DNA from: an uncultured Bacteroidales bacterium
GTDB taxonomy: Bacteria; Bacteroidota; Bacteroidia; Bacteroidales; Paludibacteraceae
DNA length: 64,000 nucleotides
Assembly (NCBI GenBank): GCA_902800525.1
Contig: CADCEV010000003.1
Coordinates: 153,459 to 217,458, forward strand
Reading direction: 5' to 3'
Shown here: positions 33,800 to 42,515 of the stretch, one piece after another
How positions within the stretch are numbered: position 1 is the first letter of the stretch
Layout: every line of letters starts with the position of its first letter
Program-made: the position numbers and the translations under genes
The notes under the pieces: generated by a model
What the model saw: the letters and a program-made list of their open reading frames with translations, nothing else
What the model was told of the DNA's origin: nothing
The model's database searches: none

Positions 33800-35083
33800 A
33801 TGGCAAGAAGACAAGTAAAAATAGCAGACACGCTTCCGTTGGTGGCGATTGATTTAGGAAGCGACAGTGTCCGCGCGATGGCCGCGCGGTGTATAGCGCC
33901 GGACTTATTTCAAGTTTTAGGCGTGGAAGAACGCTCCCAGAAAATGGGGAATACGTGTGTAGAGCAGGGTATAATTACTCAGTCGAGCAATGCCGGTTAC
34001 GTCATAGCCGAAGTGCTCAAACTATTAGCAAACCGAATAGGAGAAGAAGATTTACCAACGGCTTTTGTAACAGTCGGCGGTCAATCTATGCAGATAGTGG
34101 CGGTTCATTCTCGTCGTGATCAAGTGCGTAAGAAAGAGATCAGTCAGGCTCTTCTGGACGAGATGGAACGGGAGTGCAAGGAGAAAATCGAGCTCCGCAA
34201 CCCCGAAGTGGCGGTTTTGGGCTTGGTGCCGTCGTTCTTCAAGTTAGACGGCAAGGAGCAGGACGAGACGCCGACACCGGATCAAAGAGCCGCGTTGGTG
34301 GAAGCCAATTATATAGCTTTTTACGGACGCAAGGTGATCGATACGCAACTTCAGAAATCGTTTTCGCAGGCCGGACGGAGCATAGAGCGCGCATTTGTGC
34401 GTCCCGAGGCTCTGTTGTCCGCTTTCGCCACTTGCGATGGAAATTATATTTTAGATGATGGATGCGCTGTTCTGGATATGGGCGCGCAAACAACGACTTT
34501 GACCGTATATAAAAGCGGACAATATCTGCTGAACAAAGTAGTTCCGAAAGGCGGTTATAACATATCCCGCATGTTGGAGCAGCAAGGATTGAGTTACAAA
34601 ACGGCGGAAGTGCTGAAATGCCAATATGGGTGTGCTTCGCCTGATTTAGTAACAAAGAACGTGCGCATGCGCGTACCCGCGAGTCCGGAGATAGGCGGAG
34701 ATATAATTATTTCGTCGGTGGAGTTAGCCGGAGCAATAGAACTGAAATTGCAGGAAGTGTTAGCTCCGTTGTTTGAGGAACTGAAAAAAGTGGAAGGTCG
34801 AATAAAGACGCTGTATATCACCGGTGGCGCGTCTATGATGGAAGGAATGGAGAGTTATATTCAGAGCCAGACGAGTCTGCGTGTGCAATATGGCGCGCAC
34901 AACTTGTTGCTCCACCGCGATACGGACGACAAATATCTCTCGCCGCAATATACATCGCTGGTAGGAACCATCCTTTTAGGTCAGGATTTCCGTTCGAGCC
35001 ATAAGAACCAGCCCGTTCAGCGACCCAATTTCTTCGAGCGAATGAAGGAAACAACACTGGACATGTTTATTGACCAACAATAG
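33800..35083 (+). CDS. ftsA: Cell division protein FtsA
   Basis: 427-aa actin-like protein that anchors FtsZ to the membrane. Visible are the phosphate-1 motif AIDLGSDSVRAM, the SHS2 (1C) domain region (QIVAVHSRRDQVRKKEIS), the phosphate-2 motif VLDMGAQTTTLTVYKSGQ and the adenosine motif LYITGGASMMEG. The C-terminal amphipathic membrane-targeting helix (NFFERMKETTLDMF) is present. It lies between ftsQ and ftsZ, separated from ftsZ by 32 bp of ATTGAAAATTGAT repeat. Confidence 0.96.
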   Translation: MARRQVKIADTLPLVAIDLGSDSVRAMAARCIAPDLFQVLGVEERSQKMGNTCVEQGIITQSSNAGYVIAEVLKLLANRIGEEDLPTAFVTVGGQSMQIVAVHSRRDQVRKKEISQALLDEMERECKEKIELRNPEVAVLGLVPSFFKLDGKEQDETPTPDQRAALVEANYIAFYGRKVIDTQLQKSFSQAGRSIERAFVRPEALLSAFATCDGNYILDDGCAVLDMGAQTTTLTVYKSGQYLLNKVVPKGGYNISRMLEQQGLSYKTAEVLKCQYGCASPDLVTKNVRMRVPASPEIGGDIIISSVELAGAIELKLQEVLAPLFEELKKVEGRIKTLYITGGASMMEGMESYIQSQTSLRVQYGAHNLLLHRDTDDKYLSPQYTSLVGTILLGQDFRSSHKNQPVQRPNFFERMKETTLDMFIDQQ

Positions 35084-35087
35084 GAAT

Positions 35088-35115
35088 AATTGAAAATTGA
35101 TAATTGAAAATTGAT
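35088..35115. repeat. ATTGAAAATTGATAATTG repeat in ftsA-ftsZ gap
   Basis: Imperfect copies of AATTGAAAATTGATAATTG run right up to the ftsZ ATG. An in-frame TTG inside it would add four residues to FtsZ. Confidence 0.75.
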
Positions 35116-36369
35116 ATGGAAGAAGATCTCATGACTTTACCTTTGGAAGGATTAACAGAGGATAGTATTATCAAAGTGATCGGTGTCGGCGGCGGCGGAT
35201 GCAACGCTGTCAATTATATGCACCGTCAGGGTCTGAAAGACGTTTCGTTTTTAGTATGCAATACGGATCGTCAGGTGCTAATCAAATCATCTGTTCCGAG
35301 CAAGTTGCAGTTAGGTCCCGGTTTAGGTGCCGGCGGCGACCCGGAGACCGCACGCCAGTACGCCGAAGAGAGCAAGGAGCATATTCGAGAGGCGCTCAAT
35401 GATGGCACACAGATGTTGTTTATTACTGCGGGTATGGGCGGTGGAACCGGAACAGGCGCTTCCGCCGTTGTAGCCGAGGTGGCGCAGGAAATGGGAATTC
35501 TGACGGTGGGAATTGTCACTATTCCGTTTGCGTTTGAGGGAAAGAAGAAAATAGAGAAAGCTATGACCGGTGTGGCACGTCTGGCAAAACATGTGGATGC
35601 GCTGCTGATCATCAATAACGAAAAGCTGAAACAGATCTATCCGGAGTTGAACCTGCTGAATGCGTTCTCCAAGTCGGATGACGTGGTTGCGAACGCCGCC
35701 CGCTCGATAGCGGAGATCATCACTGTGCCGGGGTATATAAACACCGACTTTGCCGATGTACGCAATACGCTGAAGAAGGGTGGTGTGGCGATTATGAACA
35801 TCGGTCGCGCATCGGGCGAGAAACGTATCACCAATGCCATCAACGACGCGCTGAACTCGCCGCTCGTCAATACCAATGACGTACACGGCGCAGAACGTAT
35901 TCTGTTGCAGTTCTATTGCTCAACCGAGCACGCAATCGTCATGGAAGAGATCGACCAGATCAATGATTTCGTGCAGGAAGTGGGCGATGATATAGAAGTA
36001 CAATGGGGTGCATCGATTGATGAGAGTTTGGGCGAAGAGGTGCGTGTGACCGTTATAGCAACCGGTTATAAGGTAGATGGACTTCCTTCCGAGAACGAAG
36101 AGGAAGGAAAGAAAACCATCTCCGAAGCGATAGAGGACAATTATCCTCCTCAGCAGCCCAAACTGATGGAGGACGAGAAGCCGACACTCATTGATTTGAG
36201 CGAGACCCTTTTTTCTCAGTCACGCGAAGAGGTGAAACAGGAGCGCGAGCATGCCGCTTCCACTTCCGCCGACGAGGTGGTGATCACGGTAGAGGACGAG
36301 CCGGCTAAGGAGGAAGAGCCTAAACATGAGGAGCGCCGCAGTCCGTTCGGCTGGATCAGAAGGAAATAA
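35116..36369 (+). CDS. ftsZ: Cell division protein FtsZ
   Basis: 417-aa tubulin-like GTPase that forms the division ring. IKVIGVGGGGCNAVNYM (GTP phosphate contact), the GGGTGTGAS tubulin signature, FEGKKK and the T7-loop region TVPGYINTDFADVR are all present. A Glu/Pro-rich linker (about 315-405) leads to the C-terminal FGWIRRK peptide that binds FtsA. The ATG at 35116 is preferred over the upstream TTG, which lies in repeat DNA. Confidence 0.97.
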   Translation: MEEDLMTLPLEGLTEDSIIKVIGVGGGGCNAVNYMHRQGLKDVSFLVCNTDRQVLIKSSVPSKLQLGPGLGAGGDPETARQYAEESKEHIREALNDGTQMLFITAGMGGGTGTGASAVVAEVAQEMGILTVGIVTIPFAFEGKKKIEKAMTGVARLAKHVDALLIINNEKLKQIYPELNLLNAFSKSDDVVANAARSIAEIITVPGYINTDFADVRNTLKKGGVAIMNIGRASGEKRITNAINDALNSPLVNTNDVHGAERILLQFYCSTEHAIVMEEIDQINDFVQEVGDDIEVQWGASIDESLGEEVRVTVIATGYKVDGLPSENEEEGKKTISEAIEDNYPPQQPKLMEDEKPTLIDLSETLFSQSREEVKQEREHAASTSADEVVITVEDEPAKEEEPKHEERRSPFGWIRRK

Positions 36370-36405
36370 TAAAAGGTTCATATAAAACGAAAAAACTTAC
36401 TATTT

Positions 36406-37356
36406 ATGGATAAGGAAATGAATTTCTTCGACCTGTGTGTGGCCTGTGGTCACGCGATAGGTAATGTGTGCAAGTGGTTCTTCAATTTATTGGCAGAGAT
36501 GTGCCGTTTGACGTACCGCTTATGGTGGGTTGTCGGTTTAGTGGTGATCATGGCGATAGCAGCCGCGCTGTATTATACGCGTGAGAGTAACCTCAAGTTC
36601 CGCTTCAATGCCGTAGCGATGCTCAATGGTTCCTCTATTCAGCAGTTTGAACAGGCTTACATACCGCTCAAATCGCCTCTGACTTTGCCGGAAGATGCAG
36701 CAATCACTCCGTTTGTCAAGAAGCAGGAAGTGACAGAGATCACCACTTTCCGTGTGATTGATTGCTTAAATGACGGGGTAGCTGATTACATTGATTTCAA
36801 AGGCAAATCGTCCCCGACGGATACTGTAAAAGTGCAGATGCAGGATCGTATCTGTCTTCAGTTCTGCGTTAAGCAACGTAATTTGGAACTCGTGCCGGAG
36901 ATAGAGCGTGCCATTTTGGCGTACCTCAATGCCAATGATGCGTTGCAAAAGGCCTATGAGACTTATCTGCCCAATTTGCAAAGTGAAGCAGATTTTAACC
37001 ATCGTCAGGCACTTAAATTGGACAGCCTAACGAGCAATTATTATTTCTATCATCCGTCCAGCGCTCAGCCGATGAATTATAACGGAAACGGAGTTAATTT
37101 CTACGGAGACCGCCGTGTACGTCTCTTCCTCCAAGAGATTTACGACCAACAGGAGCATATGGAAAAATTAGACCAGCGCTTGCAGTTAGCAACGGCTCCG
37201 ATCACATTGGAGAATCATTTTTCGATCAATCCGTCTCCTGTCAACGGTCGCATCAAATATCTGGTTCTCTTCTTCCTGTTCGGTTGGATTGCAGGATGCG
37301 CTTTAGCTGCTATGATAGAGCAACGCAAAGCCATTATGGAATGGTTAAACAAGTAA
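36406..37356 (+). CDS. Wzz-like two-helix membrane protein
   Basis: 316 aa. Topology matches chain-length determinant/Wzz-type proteins: cytoplasmic N-terminus, TM1 (WWVVGLVVIMAIAAALYYTRE), a large periplasmic domain with a predicted coiled coil (NANDALQKAYETYLPNLQSE and QEIYDQQEHMEKLDQRLQLA) and TM2 (YLVLFFLFGWIAGCALAAMI). No tyrosine kinase domain or polysaccharide genes are adjacent; it follows ftsZ by 36 bp and is closed by a strong terminator. Its role may be in a surface polymer or in the divisome neighbourhood; only the topology is certain. Confidence 0.7.
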   Translation: MDKEMNFFDLCVACGHAIGNVCKWFFNLLAEMCRLTYRLWWVVGLVVIMAIAAALYYTRESNLKFRFNAVAMLNGSSIQQFEQAYIPLKSPLTLPEDAAITPFVKKQEVTEITTFRVIDCLNDGVADYIDFKGKSSPTDTVKVQMQDRICLQFCVKQRNLELVPEIERAILAYLNANDALQKAYETYLPNLQSEADFNHRQALKLDSLTSNYYFYHPSSAQPMNYNGNGVNFYGDRRVRLFLQEIYDQQEHMEKLDQRLQLATAPITLENHFSINPSPVNGRIKYLVLFFLFGWIAGCALAAMIEQRKAIMEWLNK

Positions 37357-37370
37357 TAATTCGTTGAAAT

Positions 37371-37406
37371 AAAAAACGCGTGAGGGTTAAGCCTTCACGC
37401 GTTTTA
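37371..37406. terminator. Bidirectional terminator between Wzz-like gene and dedA
   Basis: AAAAAACGCGTGAGGG-ttaa-GCCTTCACGCGTTTT stem. The dedA stop and its last codons (KRVKA) are encoded by one arm, so the hairpin overlaps coding sequence. Confidence 0.88.
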
Positions 37407-38076
37407 TGATCCATCGGATAGAGTAGTACAGAACAACTGCTCCCAAGAGGATGAGTATTGCCACGGATATTTCGTGGCTGTATTCGTTAATGAGGTCCGC
37501 TTGTCCGTGTGCTACGTAGCCTAAAACAGCCAAGACGGTGTTCCAAAGCCCTGCGCCCAAGAAGGTATAGAACAAAAACCATCCGAAGTGCATCTTGCTT
37601 AGTCCGGCAGGAATGGAAATCAGCTGGCGGATACCGGGTATGAAACGTCCGACGAACGTGCTGACTTTGCCATGGTCGTTGAAATAGGCTTCCGCTTTTT
37701 CTACTTTCTCGCGGCTCAGGAGGCACATGTGTCCGAGCTTGCTATCCGCGAATTTATAGATGATCGCCCGTCCGAGCCAAAGCGAGAGCAGGTAGTTGAT
37801 GATAGCGCCTATCATGGCTCCGATAGTACCGAAAAGCACAATGAGCGCCACGTTGACAATATAACTATCGCTCACATAAACCGCACTGTTGGGATCCTCG
37901 GCAACATACGCCGCCGGTGGAATAACCACTTCGCTGGGAAAGGGAATAAACGAACTCTCAATGGTCATGAGCGCAGTAATGGAACCGTAGTTCATGTGTG
38001 CGCTATACCAGTCCGTTACGACCGATACCCATGAGGTACCGGTCGCTAACAGAATGATCAGGAACGTGCGTTTCAT
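37387..38076 (-). CDS. DedA-family membrane protein
   Basis: 229-aa polytopic protein of the DedA/SNARE-associated family, implicated in lipid flipping and envelope homeostasis. Motifs: SSFIPFPSEVVIP early, GRFIPGIRQLISIPAGLSKM in the second half, and several transmembrane helices. The start overlaps the yqeY stop (ATGA). The C-terminal codons lie in the terminator hairpin. Confidence 0.92.
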   Translation of the reverse strand: MKRTFLIILLATGTSWVSVVTDWYSAHMNYGSITALMTIESSFIPFPSEVVIPPAAYVAEDPNSAVYVSDSYIVNVALIVLFGTIGAMIGAIINYLLSLWLGRAIIYKFADSKLGHMCLLSREKVEKAEAYFNDHGKVSTFVGRFIPGIRQLISIPAGLSKMHFGWFLFYTFLGAGLWNTVLAVLGYVAHGQADLINEYSHEISVAILILLGAVVLYYSIRWIIKRVKA

Positions 38077-38525
38077 TTTGCCAAGAGCTCGCGCACTTTG
38101 AGGTTAATCGTTTTTCCTTCGGCTTTTCCGGCAAGTTGCTTGGTAGCAACGCCCATCACTTTTCCCATGTCTTGGGGGCCGGTAGCACCCACTTGCGCAA
38201 TGATGTCACGCAATGCAGCGGTCAACTCTTCCTCGCTCATCATAGCCGGAAGGTATTGCTCAATGATCTTGCATTGCGCCAATTCATCTTCCGCCAATTC
38301 AGGACGATTGGCATCGATGTACATCTGAGCAGATTCTTTGCGTTGTTTGACCATCTTTTGCAGGATCTGCAAGGCTTTGTCGTCATGGAGTTCGCCGTCA
38401 CCGCCTTTGGCGGTTTTGGCCTCCAGGAACTCTTTCTTAATTCCGCGCAGCGCGTCAAGCGCTGTTTTATCTTTTGCGAGCATCGCTTTTTTGATGTCCT
38501 CGCTTACTTGATCAAATAAAGACAT
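38073..38525 (-). CDS. GatB/YqeY-domain protein
   Basis: 150-aa helical protein of the YqeY family, related to the tail domain of the tRNA-dependent amidotransferase subunit GatB. Typical segments: ALRGIKKEFLEAKTAKGG, MVKQRKESAQMY and MGKVMGVATKQLAGKAEGKTI. Likely tRNA-binding or amidotransferase accessory, but the role is unproven. In the lepA-antiporter-yqeY-dedA run. Confidence 0.92.
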   Translation of the reverse strand: MSLFDQVSEDIKKAMLAKDKTALDALRGIKKEFLEAKTAKGGDGELHDDKALQILQKMVKQRKESAQMYIDANRPELAEDELAQCKIIEQYLPAMMSEEELTAALRDIIAQVGATGPQDMGKVMGVATKQLAGKAEGKTINLKVRELLAK

Positions 38526-38529
38526 ATAG

Positions 38530-38553
38530 ATTTACGATTTGACGATTTACGAT
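38530..38553. repeat. ATTTACGATTTGACG repeat, intergenic copy
   Basis: 24 bases identical to 45759-45782 inside rsgA. Here the element fills the gap between the antiporter stop and the yqeY start. Confidence 0.9.
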
Positions 38554-39899
38554 TAGATGAAGATTAACTGTACGATAATATAAACCGGCAGGAGGATGAC
38601 CAAACTGAACTTAATCATATAGCCGAAGAAGGAAGGCATTTTAATACCGCTTTCTTCCGCGATTGCTTTGACCATGAAGTTAGGTCCGTTACCGATATAA
38701 GTCAGCGAACCGAACATGACCGCAGCAATGGAGATGGCTTTGAGCAGGAGCTCAGGAATACCGGCTACATAGCTCATTCCCTCGAACATGCCCGTTACAA
38801 CACCGGCATCAGCAGCTGCCAAACTCTCCGGCAGACCCGTAGCTACGCCATGGAAAGCAACGGCAGTAGGTGTGTTATCCAAGAAGGCAGACAGGGCACC
38901 GGTAGCGTAGTAGAACTGCCATGGATGCGTGAAACCGAGATCCGCTGCGTGTGCTTTGAGATAAGCCAGGGCAGGGGTCATGGTGGTGAAGATACCCAAG
39001 AAAAGAACGGCTACCTCCACAATCGGAGTCCAACTGAATTTATTATCGTCATAGCGCACTTCCTTCTTCGTGGTGTAGAGCGAAAGCCATGTAAGCGAAA
39101 GCAATACTATCTCGCGCAGGTACTTGAGCCACAAGGGAGCGTCGTGGGCACCCATTGCTTTGATGGTTCCTTCATTGATGAAAGCAACGGCAAGTACCAC
39201 ACCCAAGAGATAGAGGAAGTTAATTGTGCCTTTCATTACCAGCGGGGTAGCCTCACGTGCATCGGCAGAAAGGGAAGTCCAGTGCTCTTTCTTGTAGTAA
39301 TAGCTATCCAAAGCGTAGTAAATAGCAAGCAGGATAATTCCTGTTACGGCCCATTCGGGAGCCAAGTGCATAAACCAGGAGAAATGTGCTCCGCGGAGGA
39401 AGAGCATGAACAAAGGAGGATCGCCGAGCGGCGTTAACAATCCACCGCAGTTTGCCACCAAGGCAATGAAAAAGAGGATGGTGTGTACCTTGTGGTCACG
39501 CTGTTTGTTGGTCTCGATCAGCGGACGGATCAGCAACATGGCCGCGCCGGTAGTACCCATGATCGAGGCTAAAATCCAACCTAAACCAAGGAAACCGGTG
39601 TTGACCCACGGCTTGGCTTTCAGGTCACCCGAGAAATGAATGCCGCCCGTGATGACAAACAACGCTAACAGTAAAATAATAAAGGGTACGTAGTCGAAAA
39701 AGATCTGATGCTCCAACTCGTGCATCATTCCTCCCATGATGAGGCACACCGCCACCGGTACACCCAAAAAGAGCGAAACAATGAGTTTGTTGGCATTCTT
39801 TTCCCACCAATGCTCCACCACCAGCGGACCGATGGCGATCATCAATAGCATGAGGCCGAACGGAATCAGCGACCATGCAGAATGTACAAATTGTTCCAT
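38553..39899 (-). CDS. NhaD-like sodium:proton antiporter (IT superfamily)
   Basis: 448-aa inner-membrane transporter with about 11-12 helices. GTTGAAMLLIRPLI and NCGGLLTPLGDPPLFM, with the later DNTPTAVAFHG and YIGNGPNFMVKAI, are the re-entrant-loop motifs of the ArsB/NhaD group. The family exchanges Na+ or Li+ for protons. Substrate specificity is inferred from family. It lies between lepA and yqeY on the minus strand; the stop is at the edge of a short repeat. Confidence 0.88.
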   Translation of the reverse strand: MEQFVHSAWSLIPFGLMLLMIAIGPLVVEHWWEKNANKLIVSLFLGVPVAVCLIMGGMMHELEHQIFFDYVPFIILLLALFVITGGIHFSGDLKAKPWVNTGFLGLGWILASIMGTTGAAMLLIRPLIETNKQRDHKVHTILFFIALVANCGGLLTPLGDPPLFMLFLRGAHFSWFMHLAPEWAVTGIILLAIYYALDSYYYKKEHWTSLSADAREATPLVMKGTINFLYLLGVVLAVAFINEGTIKAMGAHDAPLWLKYLREIVLLSLTWLSLYTTKKEVRYDDNKFSWTPIVEVAVLFLGIFTTMTPALAYLKAHAADLGFTHPWQFYYATGALSAFLDNTPTAVAFHGVATGLPESLAAADAGVVTGMFEGMSYVAGIPELLLKAISIAAVMFGSLTYIGNGPNFMVKAIAEESGIKMPSFFGYMIKFSLVILLPVYIIVQLIFI

Positions 39900-39939
39900 A
39901 GCATTTGAATTAATGAAAATGAATATTATATTTCTTTGC

Positions 39940-41715
39940 TTAGTCTAACTTGAGGACGGCAAGGAAGGCCTTTTGCGGCACTTCGACGTTACCGATCTGC
40001 TTCATACGTTTCTTACCGCGTTTCTGTTTCTCGAGCAGCTTGCGCTTACGGCTGACGTCACCGCCGTAACATTTGGCAAGGACATCTTTGCGGACCTGCT
40101 TGACGGTCTCGCGGGCAATGATCTTAGCGCCGATGGCGGCCTGGATAGCTATGTCGAACTGCTGACGAGGTAACAACTCTTTGAGCTTCTCACACATGCG
40201 GCGACCAAAATCCACGGCATTGTCGCGGTGGGTGAGGGTAGAGAGGGCGTCCACCTGTTCGCCGTTGAGGAGAATATCCAGTTTGACGAGGTTAGACGGA
40301 CGGAAACCGTTCATATGCCAATCGAAAGAGGCATAGCCCTTGGAGATGGATTTGAGTTTGTCGTAGAAATCGATGACAATTTCACCGAGCGGCATGTCGA
40401 AAAGGAGCTCCATTCGGTTGCCGGAGATATATTCTTGCTTGACGAGTTCACCACGTTTGCCGAGACAGAGTGTCATGATCGGACCGATGTAGTCGGCGGT
40501 GGTGATGACGGACGCGCGGATATACGGCTCCTCGATGCGGTCGATTTCCGTGAGGTCCGGCATGCCGGCAGGGTTATGTACTTCTACCATGCCGCCGTCT
40601 TTGGTATAGACGTTGTAACTAACGTTCGGAACGGTGGTGATGACGTCCATGTCGAACTCGCGGTCCAGACGCTCCTGGATGATCTCCATGTGCAAGAGCC
40701 CCAAGAATCCGCAACGGAAACCGAAGCCGAGTGCCATAGACGACTCGGGCTGAAAAGTGAGGGAGGCGTCGTTGAGTTGCAGTTTCTCCAACGAAGCGCG
40801 CAGATCCTCGTAGTCCTCACTCTCAATAGGATATACGCCCGCGAAGACCATCGGTTTGGCTTCCTCGAAACCTTCTATCGCTTTGTCGCAGGGTCTTGCT
40901 ACGTGCGTGATCGTGTCGCCCACTTTCACTTCCGTGGAAGTTTTGATACCGGAGATGATGTAACCCACATTGCCGGCGGAGATCTCTTTGCGCGGGCTCA
41001 TGTCCAGTTTGAGGATACCTATCTCGTCAGCGTCGTACTCTTTGCCGGTGTTGACAAACCGCACTTGGTCGCCGGTTTTCATTGTACCATTGACCACTTT
41101 GAAATAGGCGATTATGCCGCGGAAGGAGTTGAATACGGAGTCAAAGACAAGGCATTGGAGCGGTGCGTCCGGGTCTCCTTTGGGCGCAGGAATGCGCTCT
41201 ATGATGGCATCCAGGATCTCGGGCACGCCTTCTCCGGTCTTGGCGGAGCAACGCAAGATCTCCTCGCGTTTGCACCCCAAGAGATCGACAATCTCGTCCT
41301 CTACGCGTTCGGGCATGGCGTTGTCCATGTCGCATTTGTTGAGAACCGGGATGATCTCGAGGTCGTGCTCAATCGCCATATAGAGATTAGAGATCGTCTG
41401 TGCCTGTACGCCCTGTGTGGCATCCACCACAAGCACGGCGCCCTCGCATGCAGCGATAGAACGCGAGACTTCATAACTGAAGTCCACGTGCCCCGGAGTG
41501 TCGATCAGGTTAAGGGTGTAGCCTTTGTGGTTCATCTGAATAGCGTGCGATTTGATGGTGATACCGCGCTCTTTCTCCAGATCCATGTCGTCCAATACCT
41601 GATTTTCCATCTGGCGGACATCGACCGTCTGTGTGATCTCTAACATACGATCCGCAAGGGTCGATTTGCCGTGATCGATGTGTGCAATAATGCAAAAATT
41701 ACGTATTTTATCCAT
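39940..41715 (-). CDS. lepA: Elongation factor 4 (back-translocase)
   Basis: 591-aa ribosomal GTPase. G1 is [10 protein letters not shown] (10-19), G3 is DTPGHVDF with the catalytic His intact (unlike the EF-G2 of this window), G4 is NKCD. The LepA-specific C-terminal domain shows [24 protein letters not shown]. Normal length. The stop is followed 40 bp later by the antiporter start. It has its own promoter. Confidence 0.98.
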   Translation of the reverse strand: MDKIRNFCIIAHIDHGKSTLADRMLEITQTVDVRQMENQVLDDMDLEKERGITIKSHAIQMNHKGYTLNLIDTPGHVDFSYEVSRSIAACEGAVLVVDATQGVQAQTISNLYMAIEHDLEIIPVLNKCDMDNAMPERVEDEIVDLLGCKREEILRCSAKTGEGVPEILDAIIERIPAPKGDPDAPLQCLVFDSVFNSFRGIIAYFKVVNGTMKTGDQVRFVNTGKEYDADEIGILKLDMSPRKEISAGNVGYIISGIKTSTEVKVGDTITHVARPCDKAIEGFEEAKPMVFAGVYPIESEDYEDLRASLEKLQLNDASLTFQPESSMALGFGFRCGFLGLLHMEIIQERLDREFDMDVITTVPNVSYNVYTKDGGMVEVHNPAGMPDLTEIDRIEEPYIRASVITTADYIGPIMTLCLGKRGELVKQEYISGNRMELLFDMPLGEIVIDFYDKLKSISKGYASFDWHMNGFRPSNLVKLDILLNGEQVDALSTLTHRDNAVDFGRRMCEKLKELLPRQQFDIAIQAAIGAKIIARETVKQVRKDVLAKCYGGDVSRKRKLLEKQKRGKKRMKQIGNVEVPQKAFLAVLKLD

Positions 41716-41746
41716 TGAGTCCTATTTATCCAAATTAAATTCGGTG

Positions 41747-41778
41747 CAAAGGTACAACTTTTTTCTGATATATGCAAG
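41747..41778 (-). promoter_or_regulatory. Promoter of lepA run
   Basis: -7 TACCTTTG (41754 to 41747), 20-bp spacer with GATATATG complement, -33 CTTG (41778 to 41775). Confidence 0.8.
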
Positions 41779-41804
41779 AAAAAAATAAAATTATGAATTA
41801 AAAA

Positions 41805-42377
41805 TCAGATTTGGGAGCGTTTGAGTTGTTTGGCGAAGCGGAGGAAGAAGGCGATGCCGAAGAAGAGGGAAAGGGCGTCAAGGAGACCGAAAAGGGAGAT
41901 GTAGGTGGGATCCATGTTAGTATGGTGTGCACAGAGACGGCAAAGATTAGCGATGAGAGGCAGAAGGGTGAAGAGCGAAATATAGATTTTCGCCGGGGTA
42001 CAGTACTCTTTCCACAGCCACAGAAAAGAGATCATGAGGGCAATGTCAGCAATCCATCTCATGATAGTTGTTGCCGTTGTGCCGACCAGGAGATAGATGT
42101 TCGCATCCAATGCGCATTTGATGAGGCATGCCGCGAGGGCTATGCAAAGGACAGACAGCGGGAGATTTTTGGGATCGAAAGAGCGATAGATCAGCCAAAA
42201 CCAAAGTGCCATCATCAGCCATGTGATAACACCGGTCACACCGTAATAATACTGAAGCGAATGTGCGGGCATGCTCCAATCCAGAATGCCGGCAAGCATA
42301 AAGAAGATCAAACCGCCGACAAAAAGACATAACTGCGTGAAACCCAAAGCTTTGGAATAAGAGTAAAGTGTTTTCAT
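41805..42377 (-). CDS. Six-helix hypothetical membrane protein
   Basis: 190 aa from the ATG at 42377 (MKTLYSYSKALG), or 200 aa from an ATG at 42407. About six transmembrane helices, such as LCLFVGGLIFFMLAGIL, YGVTGVITWLMMALWFWLIY, LSVLCIALAACLIKCAL and LFGLLDALSLFFGIAFFLRF. No recognised domain and few charged loops. It is alone on the minus strand and driven by the divergent promoter shared with korA. Function unknown. Confidence 0.75.
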   Translation of the reverse strand: MKTLYSYSKALGFTQLCLFVGGLIFFMLAGILDWSMPAHSLQYYYGVTGVITWLMMALWFWLIYRSFDPKNLPLSVLCIALAACLIKCALDANIYLLVGTTATTIMRWIADIALMISFLWLWKEYCTPAKIYISLFTLLPLIANLCRLCAHHTNMDPTYISLFGLLDALSLFFGIAFFLRFAKQLKRSQI

Positions 42378-42437
42378 ACTATCGTTGTTTTTTAAGAAGT
42401 TAAACATCTAAAGATGAAATAATCTTCAAAATCGTTG

Positions 42438-42485
42438 CAAAATTACGAAAATATTTTGATATATGCAAATTTTTTTATATCTTTG
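42438..42485. promoter_or_regulatory. Interlocked divergent promoter, korA / membrane protein
   Basis: Minus: -7 TAATTTTG (42445 to 42438), -33 TTTG (42469 to 42466). Plus: -33 TTTG (42455-42458), -7 TATCTTTG (42478-42485). 39 bp (42438-42476) identical to the murC divergent promoter. Confidence 0.85.
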
Positions 42486-42515
42486 CAGAAAATTTGATAC
42501 CAAACACAAAAAACA

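Noticed and set aside
40228-41643. 471-codon open frame antisense to lepA
   Set aside because: Its residues track the codon pattern of lepA on the other strand, there is no domain, and lepA is certain.
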